From NCBI RefSeq assembly GCF_019084545.1, contig NZ_JAHREP010000001.1, positions 124,001-188,000 of the forward strand: DNA of 64,000 nt, read 5' to 3'. Source of the stretch: Marinobacterium ramblicola. Its GTDB lineage: Bacteria; Pseudomonadota; Gammaproteobacteria; Pseudomonadales; Balneatricaceae. Both the position numbers and the translations under genes were made by a program. The notes below the pieces were generated by a model. The model was not told where the DNA came from. It saw only the letters and a program-made list of their open reading frames with translations, and made no database searches. Numbering within the stretch: position 1 is the first letter of the stretch; every line of letters starts with the position of its first letter. Shown one piece after another: positions 1-9,004 of the stretch.

Positions 1-323
1 AGGGCGTGCCATTGGTGCTCGATCAGGCTGGTTTCGAGCGCGTGCTGGCCAATACCGAACTCCCGCTGGTGGTCGATTTTTGGGCGCAGTGGTGCGGGCC
101 GTGCAGGATGATGGCGCCGGTGTTCGAGCGCGCCGCTGCTGCGCTGGAACCCGATTTCCGCCTCGTTAAAGTGGATACCGAGGCGGCTCCGGCTTTAGCT
201 CAGCGTTATCAAATTCGCAGCATTCCCACACTGATACTGTTTGCCGGCGGTCGTGAGATGGCGCGTCACTCTGGGGCGATGGATCTGGGCTCGTTGGAGC
301 GTTGGGTCAGATCGCAGCTCTGA
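1..323 (+). CDS. trxC: Thioredoxin 2 (TrxC-like), 5' end outside window
   Basis: Cytoplasmic thiol-disulfide reductase. The redox motif WCGPC is encoded at 90-104, inside the family block DFWAQWCGPCR, and is followed by the cis-proline block RSIPTLILF. The sequence resembles E. coli TrxC (RSIPT, and the W near the end) more than TrxA. TrxC proteins carry about 35 extra N-terminal residues with two CxxC zinc pairs. The frame is open to the window edge, so that zinc ribbon probably lies just upstream; the GTG at 6 is likely internal. It converges on lapD with only about 11 bases between the stop codons. I am confident of the thioredoxin fold; TrxC rather than another thioredoxin is inferred. 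Confidence 0.85.
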   Translation, partial: GVPLVLDQAGFERVLANTELPLVVDFWAQWCGPCRMMAPVFERAAAALEPDFRLVKVDTEAAPALAQRYQIRSIPTLILFAGGREMARHSGAMDLGSLERWVRSQL

Positions 324-334
324 TATTGACGCTC

Positions 335-2281
335 CTAGCTCAACGTCTTGGGTTTGCCGTGCAGGTAACCCTGAGTACCGTCGATGCCGATATTGAGTAG
401 CTGTTCCAGCTGGCTTTCGCGCTCCACATGTTCCGCGTAAGCCCGTATGTGAATGTTATGGGCTACGCCAATCAGGCTGCGTACGAAGAAGCGGTCCTCA
501 TCGTTTTTATCGATATCGCGAATCAAAGAACCATCGATCTTCAGATAGTCCGGCTGCAGGGTATATAGGTAACTGAAGCCTTGGGGGTGGATGCCGAAGT
601 TGTCGACGCCGAAGCCTGTTCCCAGGGCTTTAAGCTGGCTGCGTAGCGCCTGGGTGCGTTCGATATTGTTGAGGATAACCGTTTCGTTGATTTCGAAACT
701 GATCCGTTCCGGGTGAGGGAGCTGCATGAGTTGGCGGCCTAGCCAGGTCGGAAAATCCTCCGCCAGCAGACTGTCCTGGCCAAGGTTGATACTGATTGCG
801 ATCCCCTGTGGCTCGCGCTGAAGATAGGCAAGGGCGCGGCCGATTACCGCCCGATCCATGGCATCGAGCAGCCCCAGCTCTCTGACCACTCCGATAAAGC
901 GAATTGCAGGACAGGGCTCATTGTCCTCGTCCAGTATGCGGACCAGTACCTCGCCGTGCAGCGGCTGAGAGTCGCCGCCGATCAGGCTCTGATACTGCAG
1001 GAATACCTGGCTATTACCGATCGCCGATGCCACATGTTGCTGCCAGGTTTTCGAACTGCTGTCGACACCATATGTCCCGGTATATTCGATGATTTCGCTG
1101 CCCTGATCCTCGGCGCGCTGGAGCGCCAGGCGGGCATGCGACAGGAGTTGGGCTGAGGTGCCCTGTTCGGTGCTGTGGCTGATGCCGATGGTGAACGCGG
1201 GCGACGGCGGTTGTTCTGCCTGGTACAGGGCGACGACATGGGTGGTGAGCCGGATCAGCAGTTGCTCCAGCGCAGGCTTCAATCGAACCAGCGGGTGGTG
1301 CTCAAGCAGGAGCATGAACTCGGCACCGGCGGTGCGCCCGACTACGCTGCGGTTGAACTGCTGACTCAGGGCTTCGAGTTCGCTGGCGACGGACTTTAAC
1401 AGGTGGTTGGTATTATCTTCGCCACAGCAGCGGTTCAGCTCGGACAGCTCCCTGATGCGCAGGATTACCAGAGTGGCTGGGCCAAAATTGCGATCATAGT
1501 CGATTCGCTCCTGGAGTTGGGCCAGCGCAAAGCGTTGATTGGCAAGCCCGGTCAACGGGTCGCGATAGGCGATGGAGCGCAGCTCATCGATGTTGCGGCT
1601 CTGCTCGTCGAACATCTGCTTGACCTGTTTAACCATCGCGTTCATCGCTTGCACTACGCTGCGCAGCTCACGGGTTTTGGGCAGTACCGGTTGCTCGACA
1701 TAGGATTTCTGCGCCAGTGACTGAGCCTGGTGTTCCACCAGTCGCAGCGGACGTAGCAGATAGTGCAGCAGCAAGCTGATCGCAATCGCGGCAAGCAGGG
1801 CCAGCGCCACAAAAAGGCCGAGCGCGCGCTGCGCTGCCTCCCAGAAGCGCTCATAGGCGTAACCGGCCCTGCTCTGTACATGGATGACCCCCACATGTCG
1901 CCAGTTGTGGGTTATCTCTCGCTCCATAGACGGAGGCTCGATATGTACCAGATTGATGAACCAGTTTGGGACCTGTTCGGAGATGTCGGATGGGGTTTCT
2001 TTGCTGAAAAGTGGCTCGCCTTCGGCGCTGGTAACCTCGATGCGCTGGTAGAAGCCGCTGTCGAAGATGGCGTTTACCGCGGTTTCGATGGCCGCCCTGT
2101 CCTTATCGGCCATAAAGGGTGCTATGTAGAGGCCAAGGTGGGTGGCGCTGTCCTGGGCATGGCTTTTAAGCTGGCTGAGCAGCATCGCCTTGCCGCTGTC
2201 CGACATGATGAAGAGCGTACCGGAAGCGAGACCGATCAAAACGGCCAGTACCGCGGCGATCAATTGGTTAACCAGTGACAT
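335..2281 (-). CDS. lapD: LapD-like c-di-GMP receptor with degenerate GGDEF and EAL domains
   Basis: Inner-membrane receptor that, when it binds c-di-GMP, holds the periplasmic protease LapG and so protects a surface adhesin. Domain order: TM helix at about 5-26, periplasmic LapD/MoxY-type domain to about 150, TM helix at about 153-175, HAMP, GGDEF domain (about 235-400), EAL domain to residue 648. The diguanylate cyclase motif is degraded to RTAGAEF (316-322) and the EAL signature reads GEVLVR, so the protein should bind rather than make or degrade c-di-GMP, as known LapD proteins do. Trp127 (HNWRHVGV) lies in the region where LapD uses a Trp to dock LapG, by analogy. It starts 17 bases after lapG ends, with AAGGAA upstream of the ATG. 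No LapA-type adhesin or its secretion genes are in the window. Confidence 0.92.
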   Translation of the reverse strand: MSLVNQLIAAVLAVLIGLASGTLFIMSDSGKAMLLSQLKSHAQDSATHLGLYIAPFMADKDRAAIETAVNAIFDSGFYQRIEVTSAEGEPLFSKETPSDISEQVPNWFINLVHIEPPSMEREITHNWRHVGVIHVQSRAGYAYERFWEAAQRALGLFVALALLAAIAISLLLHYLLRPLRLVEHQAQSLAQKSYVEQPVLPKTRELRSVVQAMNAMVKQVKQMFDEQSRNIDELRSIAYRDPLTGLANQRFALAQLQERIDYDRNFGPATLVILRIRELSELNRCCGEDNTNHLLKSVASELEALSQQFNRSVVGRTAGAEFMLLLEHHPLVRLKPALEQLLIRLTTHVVALYQAEQPPSPAFTIGISHSTEQGTSAQLLSHARLALQRAEDQGSEIIEYTGTYGVDSSSKTWQQHVASAIGNSQVFLQYQSLIGGDSQPLHGEVLVRILDEDNEPCPAIRFIGVVRELGLLDAMDRAVIGRALAYLQREPQGIAISINLGQDSLLAEDFPTWLGRQLMQLPHPERISFEINETVILNNIERTQALRSQLKALGTGFGVDNFGIHPQGFSYLYTLQPDYLKIDGSLIRDIDKNDEDRFFVRSLIGVAHNIHIRAYAEHVERESQLEQLLNIGIDGTQGYLHGKPKTLS

Positions 2282-2298
2282 AGATTCCTTCCGAGCCT

Positions 2299-3012
2299 TC
2301 AGTTGAGATTGACATTGTTGGCGTCCACCCGCGATTGGAGTTTAACCCAGGGTTTGAGGCGATCCGAGGTGCCGACCAACTGTGATCGCCGGCCCTTTTT
2401 GCTGAGCCAAAGATTATCACCGTTGAAAGTATACACATGGAGCAGGTCCGGCCGTTGATCGGCGGTTTTGATCTCGCCAATCAGGTTGTCCAACACCAGC
2501 GGTACCGACTCTGGCGTGGGGTAATAGGTCAGTACCATATGGGCCTGATTCAGCTCCAGGGCTTTTACGTAGGTCAGGCTCATCTTGTCGATACGGATGC
2601 CAAGCTCCTTCAGGGTGTAGTACTTGGCGATGGCGAAGTCTTCGCAGTCACCGCCGTTGGAGATCAGAAACTCCACCGGTGTGGCCCAGTAGTCCTCCTG
2701 TTTCCAGTGCTCGATGTCGTCCAGAAAGCGGACCTGATTAAAAAAGGCGTTGACCTGTTCAAGCTTGGTCTGTTCCGGGGCGTCGGCGAGATCGCGTATC
2801 AGCGCCTGCCAGGCAGTGAGCCGCCGGGCTGCCGGTTCGCCGTAAATCTGTCCGAATCGATCGATTTCGGCAGGCGACAGGCGTACGCCGTCTCCCGCCA
2901 GGCTGGTCAGCGCAAGCAGGATGATCAGCGCAGCCGCCAGGCCGACAACCCAACGCCGGCCTCTGCTTGCTAAGGATGGCAAAGGTAGATTGATCCTTTG
3001 GGGTTGCAGCAT
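2299..3012 (-). CDS. lapG: LapG-like periplasmic cysteine protease (BTLCP family)
   Basis: Calcium-dependent transglutaminase-like cysteine protease; characterised LapG proteins cut the N-terminus of LapA-type adhesins and release biofilm cells when c-di-GMP is low. The catalytic triad is visible as Cys123 (GGDCEDFA), His158 (AHMVLTYY) and Asp175 (LVLDNL), numbered from the ATG at 3012. An N-terminal hydrophobic segment (about 22-40) acts as signal or anchor. A TTG six bases upstream is an alternative start, but the ATG has a GGA spaced 7 bases away. It is the first gene of a lapG-lapD operon. The adhesin substrate must be encoded elsewhere. Confidence 0.93.
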   Translation of the reverse strand: MLQPQRINLPLPSLASRGRRWVVGLAAALIILLALTSLAGDGVRLSPAEIDRFGQIYGEPAARRLTAWQALIRDLADAPEQTKLEQVNAFFNQVRFLDDIEHWKQEDYWATPVEFLISNGGDCEDFAIAKYYTLKELGIRIDKMSLTYVKALELNQAHMVLTYYPTPESVPLVLDNLIGEIKTADQRPDLLHVYTFNGDNLWLSKKGRRSQLVGTSDRLKPWVKLQSRVDANNVNLN

Positions 3013-3082
3013 GAGCAATCCGTGATTGATAACGCGGCCATGATGGTGGAAAAGCGGATCGCTCTCAAGAGGTGTGGGTCGT

Positions 3083-4150
3083 TTAACTGCCGGGCATCAT
3101 GCCGCATTGGCGCAACAGGCGTTGCCAGTTGCGAGTGTGCTCATCGCGCGCATTCAGATAACGCTGCCAGAGCCCCTCGGGAGCATTGGAGTCCAGTACC
3201 AAGCGGAAATAGCGCTGTGTGCCGGCAGGAACCGGCAGTCGACTCACAATCTGCTGCTGCATCTCCAGCCACTCCCGTCCCTGGCGATCGACCAGTGACA
3301 TGTAGGGCTGCAGCTCACCCGCATAAAACGTCTGGAACACGTTGCGTATGATTCGGGCCTGGTTGTTGGGGCGGTTGTTGAAGCAGATCGGCCTTCGTAT
3401 CAGGCGTCGCTCGAAAGCCTTGGACGTTTGCTCCAGGGTATGGGTCAGCAACACCAGGCTGGTGAGCCATTGGGCTCCGAACTCGGAGCGGTAGAGTGCC
3501 GCAAAATCCTGCTCGAGCGCAGGGGTGAACGCAGGGGTGTCCCAGTCATCGCGCCCGCTTAGCCCGGCTAGAACTTGAAAGTGGGCGAGTGCGGGTTTTA
3601 TCGGTGCGAGCAGGGCGGTGCCGTGCAAGGGGAGCGGTGAGTCGGTCAGCGCGAATTGCTGCTCCATCTCGGCGCTGGCGTACAAGGCATTCCAGATCAC
3701 GGCGCCCAGGGTTTGCTCCTTTTGCTGAACGATCTCGGTCAGTCGTTTTCTTAATCGCGCTGGTGCATCCTGCCCCATCGTCGCTATTTGGCGCCGGCAG
3801 AGTCTCAGGGCGGGGAGTATCTCAAGTTCGTAGATCAGGCGCTGGGAGTGGCCGGCTAGGCGGGATAGTGAGGTGTTGCGCTCAGCAATGGTGTGCAACA
3901 GGTTGCAGTGGCGGAAATCGAGAACGTCGATCAAGCCCTCACTGATGGTCTCGATCTCGATTAGCCGTTGTCGCTTGGGCGGCAGGGCGGGGCGGGCCGC
4001 CAGTGCGGCGTCGAATGCGGTATCGATCGGCTCTTCAATGGCGTTGCCGACCCGCTCGGTATACCGCTCCAGCATGGAGCGGGCGTCCGGTTCACTGCAT
4101 GCGGTTATGACCAGGGACAGTAGGACAATGCAGAGTGGGTGTAGACGCAT
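3083..4150 (-). CDS. DUF3080-type lipoprotein of unknown function
   Basis: A predicted lipoprotein of about 355 residues. The N-terminus is a short hydrophobic signal ending in LVITAC, with the lipidated Cys at residue 18 when translation starts at 4150. An in-frame start at 4192 would put 14 extra residues before the signal and is less likely. The rest is helical and Arg/Leu-rich with no catalytic motif that I recognise. The overall pattern fits DUF3080, a family I recall from Pseudomonas-type genomes. The start lies inside the 3' end of the MATE transporter gene (59-base overlap), so the two are probably co-transcribed. Function unknown. Confidence 0.75.
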   Translation of the reverse strand: MRLHPLCIVLLSLVITACSEPDARSMLERYTERVGNAIEEPIDTAFDAALAARPALPPKRQRLIEIETISEGLIDVLDFRHCNLLHTIAERNTSLSRLAGHSQRLIYELEILPALRLCRRQIATMGQDAPARLRKRLTEIVQQKEQTLGAVIWNALYASAEMEQQFALTDSPLPLHGTALLAPIKPALAHFQVLAGLSGRDDWDTPAFTPALEQDFAALYRSEFGAQWLTSLVLLTHTLEQTSKAFERRLIRRPICFNNRPNNQARIIRNVFQTFYAGELQPYMSLVDRQGREWLEMQQQIVSRLPVPAGTQRYFRLVLDSNAPEGLWQRYLNARDEHTRNWQRLLRQCGMMPGS

Positions 4151-5465
4151 GGCTGATCCTGTAAAGACGTGTTGCGAGCAGTAGGGCGCCAAGACTGAGG
4201 CCGGCTAAAAGGCCCCACCAGTATCCGAAGACGCCGAGCCCGCGCAGTTCGGCCAGCCAATAGCCGCACGGAAGTCCGACCAGCCAGTACGATATGAAGA
4301 CCACAATCAGCGTGGCGGTGGTGTCTTTAAATCCGCGTAGCGCCCCCGCCGCCGCGACCTGGATGGAATCGGCGATCTGAAACAGGGCGGCGATCCACAT
4401 CAGCTGGACCGCAGTGTCGATGATAACGCTTACCTCAGTATAGGCTGAGGCGATCTGTCGGCCTGCACCGAGCAGCAGGCTGGCGTTTAGCAGTGCGAAC
4501 AGCGTGGTGAGTGCGATACCGCACAGGATGCTGAATCGCGCAGCCAGGAGCTGGCCGCGGCCGATCAGCTGTCCGGTTCTGATGGTCAGTGCCAGGGAGA
4601 GGCTCAGCGGTATCATGAACATCATGCCGGTCACGCTGAAGGTGATCTGGTGCGCACTGATGGTCTCCTCGCCATATTTTGCCAGGAACAGCGCGATCAG
4701 GCTGAACATGCTTACCTCGATCAGCAGTGCCAAGCCGATGGGCAAGCCGAGGCGGACAAACTGTATCAGAGAGCGCAGCTCCGGCGGGCGCCATAGAAAC
4801 GCGGTGCGAGCCTGTCGAAACAGCGGCTCACGTCGCATGTGATGTATCCCAAGCACAAGCATCAGCCACATCACCACACTGGTGGCGTAACCGCAGCCTA
4901 CACCGCCGAGTGCAGGAAAGCCCAGTTTGCCGAAGATCAGCACATAGTTGAGTGGGATATTGCATAGCATGCCAACGATGGCGATGCGCATGATCGGACG
5001 CGTGCGGCCGAAGCCCTCGCTGAAGCTGCGCAGTACTTGGTAGAGCAGCAGAGCGGGTATGCCCCAGCTGATCGCGCCCAGGTAGTCGGAGGTTTTGGTG
5101 GCCAGCTGGAACAGTGATAGTAGAGGGGCGACATTATTCAGCAGCAACAGGGCGACAGTGGAAAGGATCAGGGACAGCGAGAGTGCCTGACGCAGCACTG
5201 CGGCCGATGCCGGCTCGTTGTCAGAACCCACATGATGCGCGACCAGAGGCGTTGTCGCCATCAGTACGCCGCACAGGGTCAGCGTCAGTGGAAGCCAGAT
5301 GCCCGAACCCATGGCGATGGCTGCCAGGTCTGTGGGGCCCGCCTGAGATGCCATAAGCGTGTCGACGAAACCCATCGCATGTTCCGCCATTTGTGCGATC
5401 AGAATAGGCCAGAACAGGGTAAACAGCTGGCGGCTCTCTGCCATCATTGAACGTATCGAGCGCAC
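4092..5465 (-). CDS. MATE family multidrug/sodium antiporter, NorM-like
   Basis: An inner-membrane exporter of 457 residues with about 12 hydrophobic helices, the normal length for NorM-type MATE proteins. The first helix has the family signature (WPILIAQMAEHAMGFVDTLMA), and the pattern recurs near the middle (VRLGLPIGLALLIEVS), as expected for two six-helix halves. Known members export cationic drugs and dyes in exchange for Na+ or H+; the substrate here cannot be told. The GTG start has no clear ribosome-binding site, but starting there aligns with NorM N-termini; ATGs 18 and 21 bases downstream are alternatives. The 3' end overlaps the DUF3080 lipoprotein gene. Confidence 0.9.
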   Translation of the reverse strand: MRSIRSMMAESRQLFTLFWPILIAQMAEHAMGFVDTLMASQAGPTDLAAIAMGSGIWLPLTLTLCGVLMATTPLVAHHVGSDNEPASAAVLRQALSLSLILSTVALLLLNNVAPLLSLFQLATKTSDYLGAISWGIPALLLYQVLRSFSEGFGRTRPIMRIAIVGMLCNIPLNYVLIFGKLGFPALGGVGCGYATSVVMWLMLVLGIHHMRREPLFRQARTAFLWRPPELRSLIQFVRLGLPIGLALLIEVSMFSLIALFLAKYGEETISAHQITFSVTGMMFMIPLSLSLALTIRTGQLIGRGQLLAARFSILCGIALTTLFALLNASLLLGAGRQIASAYTEVSVIIDTAVQLMWIAALFQIADSIQVAAAGALRGFKDTTATLIVVFISYWLVGLPCGYWLAELRGLGVFGYWWGLLAGLSLGALLLATRLYRISHASTPTLHCPTVPGHNRMQ

Positions 5466-5533
5466 TGGAGTAATCGTTTCTCAGGTTGGGGGCGGGCAAA
5501 GCTTAAGGCGGGAGGAGAGCGGTTACAAGATGT

Positions 5534-5561
5534 AAAACGGGGCGCCGTGGCGCCCCGTTTT
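5534..5561 (-). terminator. Bidirectional hairpin terminator after phaC
   Basis: A 13-base perfect inverted repeat (AAAACGGGGCGCC and its complement) with a two-base centre, ending in TTTT on both strands. It lies 19 bases past the stop of the class I PHA synthase gene and ends its transcript; it also insulates that gene from the MATE operon, which starts on its other side. Confidence 0.85.
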
Positions 5562-5579
5562 GGGGTTGTGCACTCCGAC

Positions 5580-7331
5580 TTAGTCTACACGGGCCCTGAC
5601 ATAGGAACCAGGCGCCGGCTCAATGGCCTTGTAGGTGTCATTGCCATAGCTCTTCGGTGCATCGATCTTCTTGCCGGCGCGGCGACGAACCCACTCCGCC
5701 CAGTTGGGCCACCAGGAACCCTCCTGACGCTCGGCGGTTTCCAGCCAATGATCGGCGCCTTTGCCCTGTTCTCCCTTGATCCAATAGTTGCGACGGTTCT
5801 TGGAGGCGGGGTTGATAACGCCGGCAACATGGCCGCTGGCGCCGAGCACGAACTCGACAGTGCTGCCGAAGGTTTCGGTCGCCTTGAACGTGCCTTTCCA
5901 GGGGGCGATGTGATCCTCGATGGTGGACAGGAAGTAGCAGGGGATCTTGATCTTGCCCAGATCGATGGACTCGCCGCAGATCTCCAGTGCATTCGGCTCG
6001 ACCAGTTTGTTTTCGAGGTACATCTTGTTGATATAGAAGGTGTACATCGCGGCCGGCAGGTTGGTGGAGTCACTGTTCCAGTACAGGATGTCGAACGGTG
6101 GTGGCGTTTGCCCCTTAAGGTAGTTGTTGACCACGTAGGACCAGATGAGATCGTTGGAGCGCAGCATGTTGAATGAGGTCGCAAGTTCGCGTCCATTCAA
6201 TATGCCCTGCGAATTGACCTTGCTCTCCAGCTGTTTGACCTGGTACTCGTCGATGAAGACGCAGAGGTCTCCCGGATTGGAAAAATCGGTCAGCGTGGTC
6301 AGGAAAGTCGCTGATCCGACAGTGGTATCCTTGCGGTTTGCCAGTACGGCCAGTGCGGTGGTCAGCAGGGTGCCGCCTACACACCAGGCCACGGCGTTGA
6401 TCTTCTCGCTGCCACTGATCTCACGGGTGACCTCTATCGCCTTGATCACGCCGTCGGCCACGTAATCGTCCCAGCTGAGGTCGCGCTGATCGGCAGTGGG
6501 GTTGACCCAGGAGACGAGGAACACGTTCTGACCCTGCTCGACGCAATACTTGACGAACGAGTTGTGTGGCTGCAGATCGAGGATGTAAAACTTGTTGATG
6601 CTCGGCGGCACGATCAGTGTGGGACGCTCGTAAACCTGATCACCTTCCGGCTTGTAGTGGATCAGCTGGAACAGGTGATTCTGAAAAACGACGGCGCCTT
6701 CGGTGGTAGCGAGGTTGGTGCCGAGTTCGAAGGCGCTCTCATCTGTCATCGAGATGCGGCCTTTTTCTATGTCGCCCAGCAGGTTTTTCAGGCCGTCAAC
6801 CAGACTCTGGCCCTTGGTCTCCATCGCCTGCTGCAACACTTCCGGGTTGGTGAGTGCAAAGTTGGTGGGCGACAGTGCATCCACGTACTGCTTGGTGTAA
6901 AACTCCAGCTTTGCCTGTTCCGATGGGGCCAGTTTGGCGTTGGCGGCCATATCGACCAGCATGCGGGAGGTGAGCAGGTAGGACTGCTTGATATAGTCGT
7001 AGATCGGGTTGTTCGACCACTCGTCGCTTTGGAAACGACGGTCGCTGCGGTCGGGTTGCACTACGGGTGAGGCGCTGCTGGTACCGCTCATCAGATTGCG
7101 CCACAGATTGAACTGGGCCTGCTGGTAATCGGCTATGGCGCGAATCCAGACCGTCGGGTCCTCCAGTGAGCGAGTTGCAAGTTCAGTCCATGACTGGGTG
7201 AACTGGCGGAAAATGTCGTCGCCGCCGCTGGCGGAAAACATCTCCAGCACCTTGTTGGTTTCGCGCGCAACGTAATTGATGAACTCTTGAGGATCAGTCG
7301 AAGAGTTTCCGCCTGATGTTGCTTTATCCAT
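5580..7331 (-). CDS. phaC: Class I poly(3-hydroxyalkanoate) synthase PhaC
   Basis: Polymerises 3-hydroxyacyl-CoA, usually (R)-3-hydroxybutyryl-CoA, into PHA storage granules. At 583 residues it has the size of a class I enzyme that works without a PhaE or PhaR subunit. The N-terminal PhaC domain is followed by an alpha/beta hydrolase core with Cys317 (AWCVGG), Asp473 (EDHIAPW) and His501 (SGHVAGV), matching the spacing of the Cupriavidus necator triad C319-D480-H508. The first glycine of the usual G-x-C-x-G box is Ala here. The gene stands alone: no phaA, phaB or phasin gene adjoins it, and a terminator follows. A second, class III synthase is encoded at 37208-39228. Confidence 0.95.
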   Translation of the reverse strand: MDKATSGGNSSTDPQEFINYVARETNKVLEMFSASGGDDIFRQFTQSWTELATRSLEDPTVWIRAIADYQQAQFNLWRNLMSGTSSASPVVQPDRSDRRFQSDEWSNNPIYDYIKQSYLLTSRMLVDMAANAKLAPSEQAKLEFYTKQYVDALSPTNFALTNPEVLQQAMETKGQSLVDGLKNLLGDIEKGRISMTDESAFELGTNLATTEGAVVFQNHLFQLIHYKPEGDQVYERPTLIVPPSINKFYILDLQPHNSFVKYCVEQGQNVFLVSWVNPTADQRDLSWDDYVADGVIKAIEVTREISGSEKINAVAWCVGGTLLTTALAVLANRKDTTVGSATFLTTLTDFSNPGDLCVFIDEYQVKQLESKVNSQGILNGRELATSFNMLRSNDLIWSYVVNNYLKGQTPPPFDILYWNSDSTNLPAAMYTFYINKMYLENKLVEPNALEICGESIDLGKIKIPCYFLSTIEDHIAPWKGTFKATETFGSTVEFVLGASGHVAGVINPASKNRRNYWIKGEQGKGADHWLETAERQEGSWWPNWAEWVRRRAGKKIDAPKSYGNDTYKAIEPAPGSYVRARVD

Positions 7332-7456
7332 AGACTGCCGACTCCGTATGTTTCTGTATGAGCGGCCGGAAGTGTGGTGAATTTATCAGGGTTGCTTCCG
7401 ACCAGCTTTCGAGCATAGACCCAGCCAGAAGGGAGGACAACCCTCATTTGGTAGAG

Positions 7457-8968
7457 TTATCTCGTCCCGTCCGACTGATGACGCTCATCTATCATCGCAT
7501 CAATGTGTTGCAGTATCTTGTAACTTTCATCTTCGGCTCGGGCCATCAGTGACACGATCTCGCGGCGCAATTTGGCGTCGGCGCGCCAGTTTCGTTCGCG
7601 CAAGGCTATTGCGCCCTGTACCGAACTGTGGACCGCTTGGTGAGGTGCCTCCAGCAGGGCGTAGGCGCGGGTATTGGAGAACAGTTCAGCGCCCTGTCCT
7701 TTGTAATACCACTGCCCCAGGCGGCAGTCGGTATGGTTGCGAGCAACAGCCTGCTCCTCATCCGCCCAATTCTGGGCGTCATCGAACATCAGGTAGCCAT
7801 ACTGCTTGTAGATGACATGATCGGCTTTGGTCAGCGAGCCAAAGGCTCGATCCTTGGCGTGGCTAAGGTACAGCTTGGTCTGCTCGGCTGCATTGGCAAT
7901 GGAGTCGAACTGCTCACGGAAGTTTTCAACCATGGCGCTGACTTCAGCCGCTTCCTGGCTGGAGTCGGTTGCGCGCTCCACCATCTCGTCGACACGCTGG
8001 TTAAATGTGCCGATGGTGTGGGTGACGTCGACGGCGGCGTCCTTGGTGCGTCGCGACAGTGCTTTAACTTCGTCGGCCACGACGGCGAAACCGCGCCCCT
8101 GTTCGCCGGCTCGTGCGGCTTCAATCGCCGCGTTGAGAGCGAGCAGGTTGGTCTGGTCGGCAATATCGGTGATGATCGATAGGGATTCGGCGACTTTCTT
8201 GCTGTCGCTGCCCAGTTTGTCGACCACTTCAACCACCGATTCGATCGTTTCATGTATCCTCTTCAGCGCCGCGACCATGCGCACGACAGAGGTTTGGCTG
8301 TCTCTGGCTTCCTGGCGGGAGCGGTCGGCGATACTCTCGGCCTGTTCCAGTTCATTGCTGATGCGAACCAGGTCCGCCTGGTTCTGTTTCAAGTTGCCGA
8401 TAAGGTGTTTGGTGTTCAGGCTGTGCAGGTCCGAGTTGAGCTCGTTCCCTGCCACGAATTCGGCACCCTTGCGCATCAGCTCAAGCGAGGAGTTGATACG
8501 GATCAGCGACTCACGCAACTGCCCGGGCAGCCCTTTGTACAGGGCATGACGGTCGTAGCGGCCGTCGGACACATACCGAAAGCAGGTGTCCACCTCTTTG
8601 AAGTAGGTTTCGATCTTGTCCAGAAAATCGTTCAGTTCCCAAGCGACCAAGCCAACTTCGCCCAGTTTTTCCGTATGGCTGATGCGGCTGTCAAATCCGC
8701 CCTTGTTGGCTTTCTGGAGGGCCTGGTTGATGTTCTGCAGCGTGTTCAGAGGGCGCGATGCCGAGCGATACAGGTAGATCGACAGAATTGCGGTGGCGAT
8801 GGCCGGAATGGCCGTCCAAGCTGCCAGTTGAAGATCGCCGCTTAACGCCACGATGATGGCTGGAGCAAGCGCGATGACAGGGAGCAGCAGGGTGGCCAGC
8901 TTGAGTCTGTTCTGCAGGAACAGGCTTCCCGAGCTGACGCCTGTCTTGGCGGTGGTCGATTGATGCAC
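7457..8968 (-). CDS. Chemoreceptor (MCP) with C-terminal CZB zinc domain
   Basis: A methyl-accepting chemotaxis protein of 503 residues. Two closely spaced TM helices (about 24-42 and 48-68) leave almost no periplasmic part, so sensing must be internal or by a partner. The signalling hairpin is clear ([29 protein letters not shown], split here: [17 protein letters not shown] at 270-286, then [15 protein letters not shown]). The C-terminus is a chemoreceptor zinc-binding domain: His384, Cys415 ([11 protein letters not shown]), His443 and His447 (APHQAVH). CZB domains of characterised receptors respond to oxidants such as HOCl or to zinc. Start is GTG with AGGA 9 bases upstream. It lies 36 bases behind a PAS-domain gene, a likely sensing partner. 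Confidence 0.93.
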   Translation of the reverse strand: MHQSTTAKTGVSSGSLFLQNRLKLATLLLPVIALAPAIIVALSGDLQLAAWTAIPAIATAILSIYLYRSASRPLNTLQNINQALQKANKGGFDSRISHTEKLGEVGLVAWELNDFLDKIETYFKEVDTCFRYVSDGRYDRHALYKGLPGQLRESLIRINSSLELMRKGAEFVAGNELNSDLHSLNTKHLIGNLKQNQADLVRISNELEQAESIADRSRQEARDSQTSVVRMVAALKRIHETIESVVEVVDKLGSDSKKVAESLSIITDIADQTNLLALNAAIEAARAGEQGRGFAVVADEVKALSRRTKDAAVDVTHTIGTFNQRVDEMVERATDSSQEAAEVSAMVENFREQFDSIANAAEQTKLYLSHAKDRAFGSLTKADHVIYKQYGYLMFDDAQNWADEEQAVARNHTDCRLGQWYYKGQGAELFSNTRAYALLEAPHQAVHSSVQGAIALRERNWRADAKLRREIVSLMARAEDESYKILQHIDAMIDERHQSDGTR

Positions 8969-9004
8969 GATACACGTCCTCGTATGGGTTGCCGGCGCCG
9001 TATG

